Positions 37,829-47,013 are shown, numbered from the stretch's first letter. The stretch: DNA of 64,000 nt from Agaribacillus aureus (GCA_030442055.1 JAUJEB010000016.1:26672-90671), one strand, 5' to 3'. Made by a program: numbers and translations. Notes: generated by a model from the sequence alone, not told the origin.

Positions 37829-37896
37829 TATCGGCTTAGGGTGGCTTGTAATATCAGACATGCATAAAATGGAAAAAGCCAAAATCCGAATTATTT

Positions 37897-38472
37897 ATGA
37901 AAACGCTTATTTTATCTATTAGTATGATACTGAGCGGATCTATTTCTTACGCTGACTGTTCTGAATGGTACAAGGGAAGCGTCCGAATGTCGGGAGGAAA
38001 AGTTGTGGAGGGAAGTATAAGGTATTGCCTGGATTATGACCTGGTGCTACTTAAAAAGGAAGAACAGGTAATCACCCTAAGTCCCCGGAAGGTAGATGGC
38101 TTCGTGGTTTTTGATCACACCATGGAAGTTCCGAAAAGCTTTCATTCCCTTCCTTTCGAAGGGCTCAATGGGTATATCCGCAAATGTTTTTTTGAATTGC
38201 TTTATCATGGCAGGATTTCTTTGTTAAACAGAGAGTATGAAATTCTGGTGGCCGAGGACGAGGAGTATTTTCAGGCCCTGGCAGACAAGTATTACATCAT
38301 GGATGAAGATGGGGTGGTGCGTGATTTTTCAGGATCCAGAAAGGAGTTATTGCGATATATGAAGAAAAAAGCTGATTCGGTTTCGACATTTATAACAGAA
38401 AAACAACTGGATATTTCACAGCGCGAAGACCTGATGGTGGTGTTCAGTTACTATCATTCCATACAGCAATAA
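37897..38472 (+). CDS. Secreted protein of unknown function
   Basis: 191 residues with a signal peptide (hydrophobic run, likely cleavage after SISYA). The mature protein begins CSEWYKGSVRMSGGKVVEGSIRY, with an early Cys pair at about 21 and 43, and it has a beta-rich first half and a helical second half. No family was recognised. It is 68 bp downstream of the carbonic anhydrase gene, on the same strand, and may share its transcript. Confidence 0.65.
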   Translation: MKTLILSISMILSGSISYADCSEWYKGSVRMSGGKVVEGSIRYCLDYDLVLLKKEEQVITLSPRKVDGFVVFDHTMEVPKSFHSLPFEGLNGYIRKCFFELLYHGRISLLNREYEILVAEDEEYFQALADKYYIMDEDGVVRDFSGSRKELLRYMKKKADSVSTFITEKQLDISQREDLMVVFSYYHSIQQ

Positions 38473-38631
38473 AGAATGAAATTAATAAGCGCTGAATGAA
38501 AGTTTGCGGAGTTCGCTTTAAAGAGCAGCCCAGGCCTTTTTAACATAATGGTAGAAAAGAAGATGATAGGTTTTTTATGGAATCAATGGTTTCGATTTAA
38601 ACAGTCTTATATATGCTTTCGTATTGTAAAA

Positions 38632-38639
38632 TAATTTTG
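38632..38639 (+). promoter_or_regulatory. Possible -7 element giving a leaderless message
   Basis: TAATTTTG is an exact TAnnTTTG match and ends six bases before the ATG at 38646, so transcription could begin at or near that ATG. No -33 element is evident at the usual distance. Confidence 0.3.
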
Positions 38640-38645
38640 GAAAAA

Positions 38646-38807
38646 ATGAGTTTTGATGCAACGCTTTTAAATAAAGAGTACAAAAAATGCCTGTCCTACC
38701 TGTCTCGTCAGGAGGTCGCTGTTTTTAACAGATGGGTTAGAAAGCAGCCTTTTTACCATAGATTGACCCGAAAACCGCTGATTGTTCAAACCGAAAACAG
38801 TAAGTAG
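38646..38807 (+). CDS. Small hypothetical protein (53 residues)
   Basis: 53 residues from the ATG at 38646 (an earlier in-frame ATG at 38613 would add 11 residues). Basic and aromatic: SFDATLLNKEYKKCLSYL then SRQEVAVFNRWVRKQPFYHRL. No family was recognised and no signal peptide is visible. A -7-like element directly upstream favours the shorter form. It is convergent with the HEMAH metalloprotease gene. Confidence 0.4.
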   Translation: MSFDATLLNKEYKKCLSYLSRQEVAVFNRWVRKQPFYHRLTRKPLIVQTENSK

Positions 38808-38836
38808 TCGGAGAGGGGGTAATAGAGCACGGTTTT

Positions 38837-39475
38837 TTATCGATCCGAAACACTTTCCAGGTAACCGCGCTGTTCCATATATGCTTTTACCTCTGCCTTG
38901 TTCATATAAAAGGATATGTCGAGCAATTGCCAGCCCAATCCGTGATCGATGGTGGCGCGGTCGGCATCTTTTTCAAATTGAAAACGAAACTTTTTAGAGA
39001 TTGAATATTTAATCCCCCACCAGCCCATGCCAAGACTTGACCGTTTCCTGTAATAAGCGAAATGTGCCATCTCATGACCTATGACACCAATTTTACCATT
39101 GAGATTTAAGCGTTTGACAAAAGCGTCCTGACTTAGCAACAACACGTAAGTGTGATGTTTTCTAAACTTAAAAATGTTCCAGAATGACCAGCTGGCTGTA
39201 ATGGGGTATTGCACATTTCTTTTGTATTTGATTTTAATTTTGTGGCCTGCCAGTTCGGGATAATGTGAGACGGCCAGGTAAGTGGCCATCTCCAGTTGGT
39301 CTCCTGCGGGCAAAACCAGGTTGCGGGAGGCGGATCTCAAACTATCTATTTTGTTATTGAAATCCGATTGCCGGTAAATTAACTTCCCGCTGGTTTGCCC
39401 CAATAAATTGCCGGTAGTCAGGGCCAGTATAAAAATCAACAAGCCCCGACCGAGGATTTTGATTGTAAATTCCAT
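38837..39475 (-). CDS. Secreted zinc metalloprotease-like protein with HEMAH motif
   Basis: 212 residues. An N-terminal signal peptide (hydrophobic to about residue 26, GNLLGQ) is followed by a small domain carrying a gluzincin-like zinc site: H134-E-M-A-H138, preceded by KIGVIG, with a downstream acidic candidate ligand in FEKDADR (about 168-172). This is the layout of small M48-like peptidases, in which Glu135 would be the catalytic base. Substrate unknown. It is on the minus strand, 169 bp downstream of the CBM48 gene. Confidence 0.75.
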   Translation of the reverse strand: MEFTIKILGRGLLIFILALTTGNLLGQTSGKLIYRQSDFNNKIDSLRSASRNLVLPAGDQLEMATYLAVSHYPELAGHKIKIKYKRNVQYPITASWSFWNIFKFRKHHTYVLLLSQDAFVKRLNLNGKIGVIGHEMAHFAYYRKRSSLGMGWWGIKYSISKKFRFQFEKDADRATIDHGLGWQLLDISFYMNKAEVKAYMEQRGYLESVSDR

Positions 39476-39644
39476 TCCTTAATAATACGGTTTTCAGGGA
39501 TTTAGTTTGCCTTTACCTTCGAAGACAACAGATTTATTTTATCTAAATTGGTCCCGGTCTTTTTCCGGCGGTTGCATTAAGGTTGATGGAATTTACATTT
39601 TAAACCAATGATTGAAGATTGGATTAATGGTTATTATGGATAAA

Positions 39645-39953
39645 TCACGTCAGGTTTACAACAGAATTTACAGAATTAAATTCGTTGGGAACATAAGCGT
39701 CTGCATGATCGTCATTTTCCCAGATATTTCCATCGATCAAATATCTGAATTGATAAGTCTTACCGGTTTCCAGGTTGAGGGTAGTTTTAAAAGCTCCGTT
39801 TTTCAGGGGCTCCATGGGGGTTGCTGCCGTGTCCCAATTATTGAATTCACCGACCACCTTCACTTGCCTGGCATTTTGACAGATAGATTTAGGTAAACTT
39901 AAGGTTACTTTACATATAGGTTTACTTTTTAAAAACTGTTTTTTGATACTCAT
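39645..39953 (-). CDS. Stand-alone CBM48/AMPK-type glycogen-binding protein
   Basis: 102 residues. The middle matches the isoamylase N-terminal/CBM48 fold: VKVVGEFNNWDTAATPMEPLKNGAFKTT, then YQFRYLIDGNIWENDDHADAYVPNEFNSVNSVV. The Trp in FNNWD and the turn DGNIWENDDHA are the residues used for alpha-glucan contact in the family. No catalytic domain is attached and there is no signal peptide, so it probably binds glycogen or another glucan in the cytoplasm. Its upstream region is the long DnaA-box-containing spacer. Confidence 0.85.
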   Translation of the reverse strand: MSIKKQFLKSKPICKVTLSLPKSICQNARQVKVVGEFNNWDTAATPMEPLKNGAFKTTLNLETGKTYQFRYLIDGNIWENDDHADAYVPNEFNSVNSVVNLT

Positions 39954-40527
39954 ATTGGTGAAAATTTAGCTGTTTTAACTTTACTTTGAATAGATCGCTG
40001 TTTTTTTAATGAATACTTTTTGGGGAACTAAATAATTAAGAATCAGTGTATTATCAAATGAGAGAAATCAGCGAAGATTATGATAATCATCATGCTACAC
40101 CGTCGGCATCAAATTATTTGGCTGGTGACATTTAAAATGCCATTGACCGGGCGAGCGCCAAATTCCACCAGGGTAAAGCGAGGATGGATCAGTTGGCAAG
40201 ATTTTTCCAGAGGCTATAAAACAGCAAGCGGGCATCCACTATTTTCATAATGAATCCCCGCTTCACGTTATTAAACTCCGTGGAGCTTAACAAGGGCTAA
40301 GTTACAGTTATTGTGACTTTCATTTCCACTGTTGTTTCCGAAGAAAAACAGCTTCTACTGCTGACTGAATTGTTACTCCCTTTTCCCTTATTCAATACCT
40401 GAGCATTAAACAATTTCCAAGTTTGATCTTAATCCAGCCTGGCTAACTAAAGCCTGTCTTTTATCTCTCACTCAGTAAACTAAAGTTCGTATTTAACTAC
40501 TTGATAACCAAATTTTTAACCTAAAAG

Positions 40528-40559
40528 TTATGCACAATTTATGCACAGAGTTATCCACA
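40528..40559 (+). other. Cluster of three DnaA boxes in tandem
   Basis: TTATGCACA (40528-40536), TTATGCACA (40539-40547) and TTATCCACA (40551-40559) all match the DnaA-box consensus TTATNCACA in the same direction, with start-to-start spacing of 11 and 12 bp, so they face the same side of the helix. AT-rich sequence flanks them. This is expected of an origin or a DnaA-binding regulatory site; chance occurrence of three in 32 bp is very unlikely. Confidence 0.7.
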
Positions 40560-40907
40560 TTTTTGATGGTTTTGTTGATATGGTTTGCCGCGAATATGTC
40601 CCAAATCTGCTTATTATGAACCATAGTTGGTCATATTAACTGGCTATTGGAATAGCAGGTGGCCAGGGCAGCCGGCAACCCTTGCCGGAGTCATTCTCTG
40701 TTAAGCCCTGTTTTTGAACCTGCCTGTAAATTCAGGCCGGTGTGGATCGAGATGAGATTAGAGAAAAAATCGTTGAAAATTAAGCAAATATGATTTTTTA
40801 ATCTTAAAAACGTTGTGTAACTTTATTAAGTACTTTTTGGTGTATTCACCAACCAAGTACAGGGACAATGGACAGACTTACTACCGCCTTGGTAATAACG
40901 TCTTGCC

Positions 40908-40941
40908 ATGCAAAAGGCGAGAAGTAACTCGCCTTTTGCAT
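40908..40941 (-). terminator. 14-bp perfect hairpin after acsA
   Basis: ATGCAAAAGGCGAG (40908-40921) and CTCGCCTTTTGCAT (40928-40941) are exact inverted repeats with a 6-base loop, 15 bp beyond the acsA stop. It lacks a good T run on the minus strand but is a very stable 3' end structure. Confidence 0.65.
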
Positions 40942-40956
40942 TTCTACCGCTATGTT

Positions 40957-42708
40957 TCAGTTAATTTTTAGTGTTGAAATGTCACCTTCCGGAAGTCCCA
41001 GCTCCCTGGCCTTCAGAAGACGTCGCATAATTTTGCCACTTTTTGTCTTGGGTAAACGATCCAGGAAAGCGATTTCCTTGGGAGCTATAGCCTTACCAAG
41101 TCGTTTTCTGGCAAATCTTAGAATGTCTATTTTTAAGGTTTCTGAAGGAACTACCCCTTGCTTTAATGATACAAATGCCTTTACCACCTGTCCTGCAATA
41201 GGTTCCGGTTTGCCGATTACGGCGATTTCACCGACATTTGGATGTTCCATGATGACATGCTCCACCTCAAACGGCCCCACGGTATGACCTGCTGTTTTGA
41301 TGATGTCATCCGCCCTGCCAACAAACCAGTAATATCCCTCTTCATCTCTTGTTACCAGATCTCCAGTCAAATACCATGTGTCCGAAAAACATTTTCTATA
41401 AAATGCTTCATCGTGAATATACCCCCGGAACATCGAAGGCCAGCCTACCTTGATAGCCAGCTCTCCACAGATACCCGGTGTATCAATCCGCAATGGCTTT
41501 TGATGATCATTTTTTTGCAGAATGGCAGTTTCAACGCCTGGTATAGGCAGCCCTATGGAGCCTGGTTTGATCTTTACCGATGGATAGTTGGCAATCATAA
41601 TGCCTCCGGTTTCAGTTTGCCACCAATTGTCGTAGATAGGTAACCCTAAATGACTTTGTCCCCATTTGATTACTTCCGGTGTTAATGGTTCCCCAGTACT
41701 GTGGATTGCCCGGAGCCTGCTTAAGTCAAATGCTTCGCGTGGCTTGGCTCCGGTTTGCATAAGCATGCGGATGGTGGTGGGCGAAGTGTACCAGATATTC
41801 ACTTTGTGGGATTCCAAAACTTGAAGCCATCTTTGTGCATCAAAGTCTGTTTCGTCAATAATTGAGGTGATGCCATGGGTAAGCGGTGCGATCACACCGT
41901 AGGACGTAGCGGTTACCCAACCCGGATCTGCCGTGCACCAGTAAATATCTCCGGGATGAAAGTCAAGTACATATTTACCGGTCATATAATGGGTAAACAC
42001 AGCACTATGCACATGCAGGGCGCCCTTGGGTTTTCCCGCGGTACCTGAGGTGAAATGTAGAATAGCGTGATCTTCCGGATGGGTAGAGGGGATAACATAG
42101 GTCGCCGAAGCCTCTTTCATCAGTTTTGGCAACGACCATAACCCTTTTCCCAGATGATCCTCGGCATCTGTAAGCAAAATGTGTTTTAGTTGAGGTAACT
42201 GACTTTTGATCCGGGATATTTTTCTTTGATAGAGATTGGAGGTGGTAACAAGTACTTTCGCGTTTCCACGTGACATGCGTTGTAATATCGGTTCCGGACC
42301 ATAAGCTGCAAAAAGAGGGCAAAAGATGTTCTTGTGCTTCCAGCTACCGAATGCAGCAATGTACAGTTCCGGAATTCTGCCTGATAGGGTGAATACCCGT
42401 TCCACAGACTTTACTCCCAGCATTTCCAGAATATTGGCGAATTGATCTGTTTTGATCTTTAACTCTCTGTAGGTAATGTCCTTGACCTTTCCCGTTTTGC
42501 CCAGCCATTTAATGGCGGTCCGGTTTTCATTTTTGCCCAAAGCATGCCTGTCAACCGCCTCATAGGCAATGTTTAACCCTCTTCCTTCAGGTAGTCCGCT
42601 CAATTCCGGTTGTATCTGATCCCACGAGAATTCACGACGGACCTTATCGTAATCTGTTAAATTAGTTCGCACATTTTTAGTGGAGCGCGTGTTTATAGTC
42701 ACTTCCAA
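40957..42708 (-). CDS. acsA: Acetyl-CoA synthetase / acyl-CoA ligase (AcsA-like)
   Basis: 583 residues, AMP-forming ANL-superfamily enzyme. Motifs: ILHFTSGTAGKPKGALHVH (P-loop, about 218-236), DIYWCTADPGWVTATSYG, YDNWWQTETGG (A5 region), WYLTGDLV (A7), and PKTKSGKIMRR with the catalytic Lys near residue 562. Its length and WVTATSYGVIAPL pattern fit AcsA of the B. subtilis type more than the longer Acs. It makes acetyl-CoA (or another short acyl-CoA) from the acid, ATP and CoA. The start is a TTG or the GTG two codons later; no ATG precedes the first conserved segment. Confidence 0.93.
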   Translation of the reverse strand: MEVTINTRSTKNVRTNLTDYDKVRREFSWDQIQPELSGLPEGRGLNIAYEAVDRHALGKNENRTAIKWLGKTGKVKDITYRELKIKTDQFANILEMLGVKSVERVFTLSGRIPELYIAAFGSWKHKNIFCPLFAAYGPEPILQRMSRGNAKVLVTTSNLYQRKISRIKSQLPQLKHILLTDAEDHLGKGLWSLPKLMKEASATYVIPSTHPEDHAILHFTSGTAGKPKGALHVHSAVFTHYMTGKYVLDFHPGDIYWCTADPGWVTATSYGVIAPLTHGITSIIDETDFDAQRWLQVLESHKVNIWYTSPTTIRMLMQTGAKPREAFDLSRLRAIHSTGEPLTPEVIKWGQSHLGLPIYDNWWQTETGGIMIANYPSVKIKPGSIGLPIPGVETAILQKNDHQKPLRIDTPGICGELAIKVGWPSMFRGYIHDEAFYRKCFSDTWYLTGDLVTRDEEGYYWFVGRADDIIKTAGHTVGPFEVEHVIMEHPNVGEIAVIGKPEPIAGQVVKAFVSLKQGVVPSETLKIDILRFARKRLGKAIAPKEIAFLDRLPKTKSGKIMRRLLKARELGLPEGDISTLKIN

Positions 42709-43090
42709 GTTTTTAAAATCCAGTTGATTAGATTAAATGTAATATCACCAGATTATGAATTAAATGACATTAATCACTAAACACCCTGATTTTTGTCAGA
42801 TTGCGATCAATGCGATTACCCTAAGGGTGCAGCCTGATGCGGTTTTCGTCTTGTTTCTTGACCGGGAAACACTGGGAAAAATGGGTTTAATGACCATTAT
42901 CACCGAACCGGTTGACTGCTATCATATGATTTTTATATATAGAAGGTTAAGTTTGTTATAGAAAATTTTAGTTTTATTAGGAGTTTGGATGTTTATGAAT
43001 TCACCTTGGTTACTATCAGTGATCAAGGTGATTTATTAATTTAGTGTTGGAAAATGATCTCCGGTGGTTTACCGATGAAGGCCGGTTATA
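42709..43090. other. Gene-free stretch upstream of acsA
   Basis: About 380 bp between the divergent acsA and a small hypothetical gene. A 65-codon plus-strand frame at 42764-42961 is open, but its product has no recognisable features and is probably not a gene. No promoter pair is clear. Confidence 0.4.
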
Positions 43091-43477
43091 ATGTTAACCC
43101 CGTCGCCAATGCCTTTGAAACTTAATTATAGTGCCGCACGAACCCTGCTTTACAATCTTATAAGATCGGAATATGAGGCAGATATGTATCCCAAAGGCAC
43201 CGGCCCAACCACTAATATTATAACTGAGGGCAATGCTGATCCCGATAAGGCTCGTTTTTACGGTGCTGATGAGACGCAAAGGCTGCTTGACAATATCTTA
43301 GCTACTTTAAGAGTTTGTGGCCGAATTAAGAAGGTAAAGGCCCTGGCATGGGTAAAAAAGAAAATGTTGCTTAGCGCGCACGTGTTAATAGAGGACTCTG
43401 CCATTTATAGTAAATTATTGATGGCGCTACAAATAGATGAAAATGAAGTAAATCAGATGATGTCTGATATTTCATGA
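43091..43477 (+). CDS. Hypothetical protein
   Basis: 128 residues, mostly helical and basic in the middle (KKVKALAWVKKKM). No signal peptide, membrane segment or known motif was recognised. An ATG at 43109 (MPLKLNYS) is an alternative start. It is the only plus-strand gene between two minus-strand blocks and is convergent with the queuosine-precursor transporter gene. Confidence 0.55.
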   Translation: MLTPSPMPLKLNYSAARTLLYNLIRSEYEADMYPKGTGPTTNIITEGNADPDKARFYGADETQRLLDNILATLRVCGRIKKVKALAWVKKKMLLSAHVLIEDSAIYSKLLMALQIDENEVNQMMSDIS

Positions 43478-43535
43478 GAGAAAAGGCTCGCTTTACAAAC
43501 GCAACCGGCAAGACAATCTATAATCATATAACTCA

Positions 43536-44348
43536 CTAAAAGAATCCCTGACTTTTACCGGCCGCCTCGTCCGCCATGGATTGGGCCTCTTTTTTTCCCA
43601 GGTAATTATCTATAAAATAATGGGCGACGTAGATCAACGGTGTAAGTAACACAGCCACCACAAATTTGTAGATATAGTTGATAACGCCTACGGATATAAC
43701 CTGGGCCACCGGCCATTTGGTTTCCTGGGGAGCTAAAAAGTAGAACGCTAGAAAAAGAACAACATAGCTATCAATCAGTTGAGAAACAAGTGTAGAACCC
43801 GTAGCCCTGAGCCAAATCATTTTACCACCTGTGACTTTTCTTAATTTCTGGAAAATGAAGACATCCAGGAATTGACCTACCAGAAAAGCTACCAGCGAGG
43901 CAAAAATGATCCGCGTTCCCTGCCTGAATACTTTGGAGAAGGCGTAGTTGATGTCGAAACTGTTGCCATTTGCATCTGTCTGGTGAATGTCAAGCCAGAA
44001 CTGGGCCGGAGACAGCAGCGTAGCCAGATAGATAACAACGAACCCATAGGCGATAAAACCCACCGTCATCAGGCTTATTTTTCTGACCCCCTGTTTGCCA
44101 AAGTATTCATTAATAACATCGGTGGTAAGGAACACCATAGGCCATAAAATAACACCGGCGGTAAGGTTAAAATCCAATATAAAACCGCCAATTAGGGGAA
44201 TATTGGCAGGATGATAACCAAACGATGATTCCAGTGAAAATATCTTTGATCCTATTAATTCGGCGATGATAGCATTGGTGAGAAAAATGCCACTTAAGAT
44301 TACAAATAAATGGTTTTTTTTCTTATTCGGGATAGCTTTTGTAGTCAA
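43536..44348 (-). CDS. Queuosine precursor transporter (YhhQ/VUT family)
   Basis: 270 residues, six or seven TM segments. Family signatures: N-terminal TNAIIAELIGSKIF, ILDFNLTAGVILWPMVFLTTDVINEYFG and RKISLMTVGFIAYG, and the late QLIDSYVVLFLAF. The protein imports queuine or preQ precursors for tRNA modification. The start is a TTG (no ATG fits before the first TM segment). It lies 17 bp downstream of rnz, so both belong to one operon with the STAS gene; all three point to RNA/regulatory housekeeping. Confidence 0.9.
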   Translation of the reverse strand: MTTKAIPNKKKNHLFVILSGIFLTNAIIAELIGSKIFSLESSFGYHPANIPLIGGFILDFNLTAGVILWPMVFLTTDVINEYFGKQGVRKISLMTVGFIAYGFVVIYLATLLSPAQFWLDIHQTDANGNSFDINYAFSKVFRQGTRIIFASLVAFLVGQFLDVFIFQKLRKVTGGKMIWLRATGSTLVSQLIDSYVVLFLAFYFLAPQETKWPVAQVISVGVINYIYKFVVAVLLTPLIYVAHYFIDNYLGKKEAQSMADEAAGKSQGFF

Positions 44349-44365
44349 GGGTACCTGGATTTGGA

Positions 44366-45283
44366 TTAGTCTTCAATATAAATGGTTTCTCCCTCAATTG
44401 CTAAAATTGTATTTTCAAAAACCTGTTGTGCCTCCGTCTGGAAGGGGGTAATGTCCTTGTAACGGGAGGAATAGTGGCCGATTAATAGTTTGCCAACCTC
44501 TGCTTTTTTGGCAATGAGCGCAGCCTGTTGGGCAGTAGCATGGAAAGTTTCTGTGGCCCTTTGCTCCCGGTCACTTAAAAAAGTAGCTTCATGGTAGAGC
44601 AGGTCAACACCTTTGATCTGATCGACGATACCCTCGTGGTACCTGGTGTCGGAACAATAGGCGTAAGACCTTGATTTTTTCGGAGGTAGCGTAAAATCGC
44701 CATTTTTATAAATGATGTCGCCATTTTCACCTTTAATGTCCTCACCGTTTTTTAAAGCGACCATGTCGAGCAGTGAGAATTCCTTTTGTATTTTTTCTTT
44801 AATGATCCTGTGGGGCTTGGGCTTTTCCCGAAAAAGAAAGCCAACACAGGGAATGCGATGAATTAAGGGAATGGTCTGTATGGTGATTTTGTCATTTTCA
44901 AAAACACAAGATGGCTTTTGAGGGTTTATTTCATTGAAATGGAGTGGATAGCTAAGTACCGTTCCCGAGACCTTGAGTTGCATGGTGATGATTTCTCCCA
45001 GGCCCGGCGGACCGTAGAGGTTGAGATCGGTAGTACGGCGTTGCAAATGCATCGTCGATATAAGGCCTATTAACCCAAAAAAATGATCACCATGTAAATG
45101 GCTTATAAAAATGTGCCTGATCCGGCTTATTTTAGTTTTGTAATGACCCAGTTGTAACTGCGTTCCTTCGCCACAATCAATTAAAAACAACTCATTTTGC
45201 ACAGTTAACAGCTGTGATGTTTGATTTCTGTTGTACGCAGGTTTGGCAGAGTTTGCGCCCAGTATTTTTAGTTCAAATCCCAA
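44366..45283 (-). CDS. rnz: Ribonuclease Z (tRNA 3' processing endonuclease)
   Basis: 305 residues with the metallo-beta-lactamase fold. The zinc motif HLHGDH is complete (His62, His64, Asp66, His67), with the GCGEGTQLQL-like start (LIDCGEGTQ) and the later YCSDTRYHEG and LLYHEATF. It cuts pre-tRNA after the discriminator base. The start is a TTG in MGFELKILG. It is 29 bp downstream of the STAS gene and 17 bp upstream of the queuosine transporter gene. Neither tRNA in this window appears to encode CCA, so a Z-type 3' processing enzyme fits. Confidence 0.95.
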   Translation of the reverse strand: MGFELKILGANSAKPAYNRNQTSQLLTVQNELFLIDCGEGTQLQLGHYKTKISRIRHIFISHLHGDHFFGLIGLISTMHLQRRTTDLNLYGPPGLGEIITMQLKVSGTVLSYPLHFNEINPQKPSCVFENDKITIQTIPLIHRIPCVGFLFREKPKPHRIIKEKIQKEFSLLDMVALKNGEDIKGENGDIIYKNGDFTLPPKKSRSYAYCSDTRYHEGIVDQIKGVDLLYHEATFLSDREQRATETFHATAQQAALIAKKAEVGKLLIGHYSSRYKDITPFQTEAQQVFENTILAIEGETIYIED

Positions 45284-45312
45284 AAGTCAATCCTCAACTT
45301 TAATTTCCTAAC

Positions 45313-45705
45313 TCATGCATGCTGATCCTCATCTGCTTCCTCGTTAAGGTCTTTTTCAATTTCATGCATAAAAATCGCATCCACAGCCTCTTCTACGGTA
45401 GGAAGAATATTCAATACTTTATCTAACTGGGAAATTGTAATGAGTTTCATAACATGGTCGTTTAAATTAGCCAGGATAAACACACCGCCGTTTTCACCAA
45501 ATATCCTGTTACCGACTAAAATAGCGCTCAACCCCGAAGAATCCGTATATTTTACCTCAGAAAGGTCAAGGATCAGATTTTTTGTACCCTCGGCGTTAAT
45601 AGTTAAAAATTCAGATTTGACACCGGGAGCCACCGTTGTGTCGAGTTTGCTCTCATTTAATACGAAAAGACAATATTTCTCTTCTTTTTCAATTGAATAT
45701 TTCAT
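45313..45705 (-). CDS. STAS-domain anti-sigma factor antagonist
   Basis: 130 residues from the ATG at 45705 (an upstream TTG would add 16). The STAS motif KYTDSSGLSAI has the phosphorylatable Ser56 in DSSG. The long acidic C-terminus (EIEKDLNEEADEDQHA) is unusual for a SpoIIAA-like protein. Such proteins sequester anti-sigma kinases when unphosphorylated; no kinase or phosphatase gene lies here. It heads the STAS-rnz-transporter operon. Confidence 0.85.
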   Translation of the reverse strand: MKYSIEKEEKYCLFVLNESKLDTTVAPGVKSEFLTINAEGTKNLILDLSEVKYTDSSGLSAILVGNRIFGENGGVFILANLNDHVMKLITISQLDKVLNILPTVEEAVDAIFMHEIEKDLNEEADEDQHA

Positions 45706-45955
45706 CTGCTTACATTTTTTAAGGTCACCCGCCTGTTTTAAACCAATGGACAAGTCAGCAAGTAGTGAGCCAATGGCTAAATTTAATCATATCTCCTGAG
45801 ATTATGAGTATTTCAACATTCGGAATCCGTACGGGTTAAATTTTATACCTAACAATTCATACCGACCACGAGAGTGGGTGCCAATTGCAAGGGATAATTT
45901 AAAAACTTTTCAAACAACCAAAAATAGTATCTTCTTATCTTTTCTCACTTGGATA

Positions 45956-46897
45956 CTATTTTAGGGCCAGATTGATATTTTTTTCTATTCTGTTCAGAAT
46001 TGCCTCGTTGTCCTGTTTTTCAAATTTGTCTCCGGTAACGCTTTCAAACAACTCAATATACCGGTCGGAAATAGATGTCACCAGCGCATCATCCATCACA
46101 GGGACTTGCTGCCCATCTTTACCCTGAAAACCGTTACTAATCAGCCATTGCCGGACAAATTCCTTGGAGAGCTGTTTCTGTGGCTCTCCTTTCTTTTGTC
46201 TTTCTTCATAGCCATCCAGGTAAAAATACCTGGATGAATCGGGGGTATGGATTTCGTCGATCAGGTAAATCTGACCGTCGGACTTTCCAAATTCATATTT
46301 TGTATCAACCAGAATTAAATCATTCTTCCGGGCGATTTCAGATCCTCTTTCAAATAATTGGAATGTATATTTTTCAAGTTGCTCATAGTCACCGGGTGAA
46401 ACCAGACCATTGGCTAAGATTTCTGCTTTCGAAATATCTTCGTCGTGTCCCTCCTTGGCCTTGGTCGTTGGCGTGATGATAGGGGTTGGCAGCCGGTCAT
46501 TTTCCCTTAATCCCTCCGGCAACGCAACGCCACAGATTTCCCTCTTCCCCGAGCGATAGACCCGCCATGCATGTCCGGCCAGATAGCCCCTGATCACCAT
46601 TTCAACCGGAAACGGATCACATTTAATGCCGATGGTAACATTAGGATCAGGGGAGGATTTCACCCAATTGGGTACAATATCCAGCGTTTCTTTGAGAAAT
46701 TTGGTAGCTACCTGATTTAATATTTGTCCTTTGTAGGGAATAGGGCGGGGCAACACCACGTCAAATGCGGAGATTCTATCGGTGGCAATCATGGCAATTT
46801 TATCATCAAAGAAGTAAACATCCCGAACTTTTCCCCGATAGAAGTCAGTTTGACCCTTGAACTGATAATTTGTTTCTTTAATTGCTTCCTGCGCCAT
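45956..46897 (-). CDS. purC: Phosphoribosylaminoimidazole-succinocarboxamide synthase
   Basis: 313 residues. The N-terminus [18 protein letters not shown] with [14 protein letters not shown], then [15 protein letters not shown], and [28 protein letters not shown] are the SAICAR synthase signatures. It joins aspartate to CAIR in purine synthesis. The longer length, compared with about 237 residues for E. coli PurC, is of the eukaryotic-like/long form. A -7-like element at 46902-46909 ends almost at its ATG. Confidence 0.96.
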   Translation of the reverse strand: MAQEAIKETNYQFKGQTDFYRGKVRDVYFFDDKIAMIATDRISAFDVVLPRPIPYKGQILNQVATKFLKETLDIVPNWVKSSPDPNVTIGIKCDPFPVEMVIRGYLAGHAWRVYRSGKREICGVALPEGLRENDRLPTPIITPTTKAKEGHDEDISKAEILANGLVSPGDYEQLEKYTFQLFERGSEIARKNDLILVDTKYEFGKSDGQIYLIDEIHTPDSSRYFYLDGYEERQKKGEPQKQLSKEFVRQWLISNGFQGKDGQQVPVMDDALVTSISDRYIELFESVTGDKFEKQDNEAILNRIEKNINLALK

Positions 46898-46901
46898 GCT
46901 G

Positions 46902-46909
46902 CAAATTTA
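46902..46909 (-). promoter_or_regulatory. Possible purC -7 element, leaderless start
   Basis: Read on the minus strand the sequence is TAAATTTG, an exact TAnnTTTG match, ending five bases before the purC ATG. Transcription would begin at about the start codon. The -33 region (T-rich but without TTTG) is poor. Confidence 0.35.
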
Positions 46910-47013
46910 AAGATTGCATTTTATAAAAAAAATACCGGCCATATTTTCAATATTTCTTTGGAAAGCTCTCTATACATTGTACATTATTTTGCGATTCACG
47001 CAATGCTTCTCCA

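Larger units (their letters stand above)
39954..40956. other. 1-kb gene-free region with a DnaA-box cluster
   Basis: No ORF, tRNA or known RNA was found. It contains three perfect DnaA boxes at 40528-40559, AT-rich sequence on both sides of them and again around 40780-40840, a small palindrome TTGGTG-TATT-CACCAA at 40837-40852, and a 14-bp hairpin next to the acsA stop. Its length and content are unusual for this gene-dense window. Confidence 0.6.

Noticed and set aside
40528..40559. Firm call of the chromosomal origin oriC
   Set aside because: Gene polarity around the site is convergent and no origin-linked genes are present; kept as a candidate DnaA-binding region instead.
42764..42961. 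65-codon plus-strand frame upstream of acsA
   Set aside because: No family, signal or neighbour support; product composition is unremarkable.
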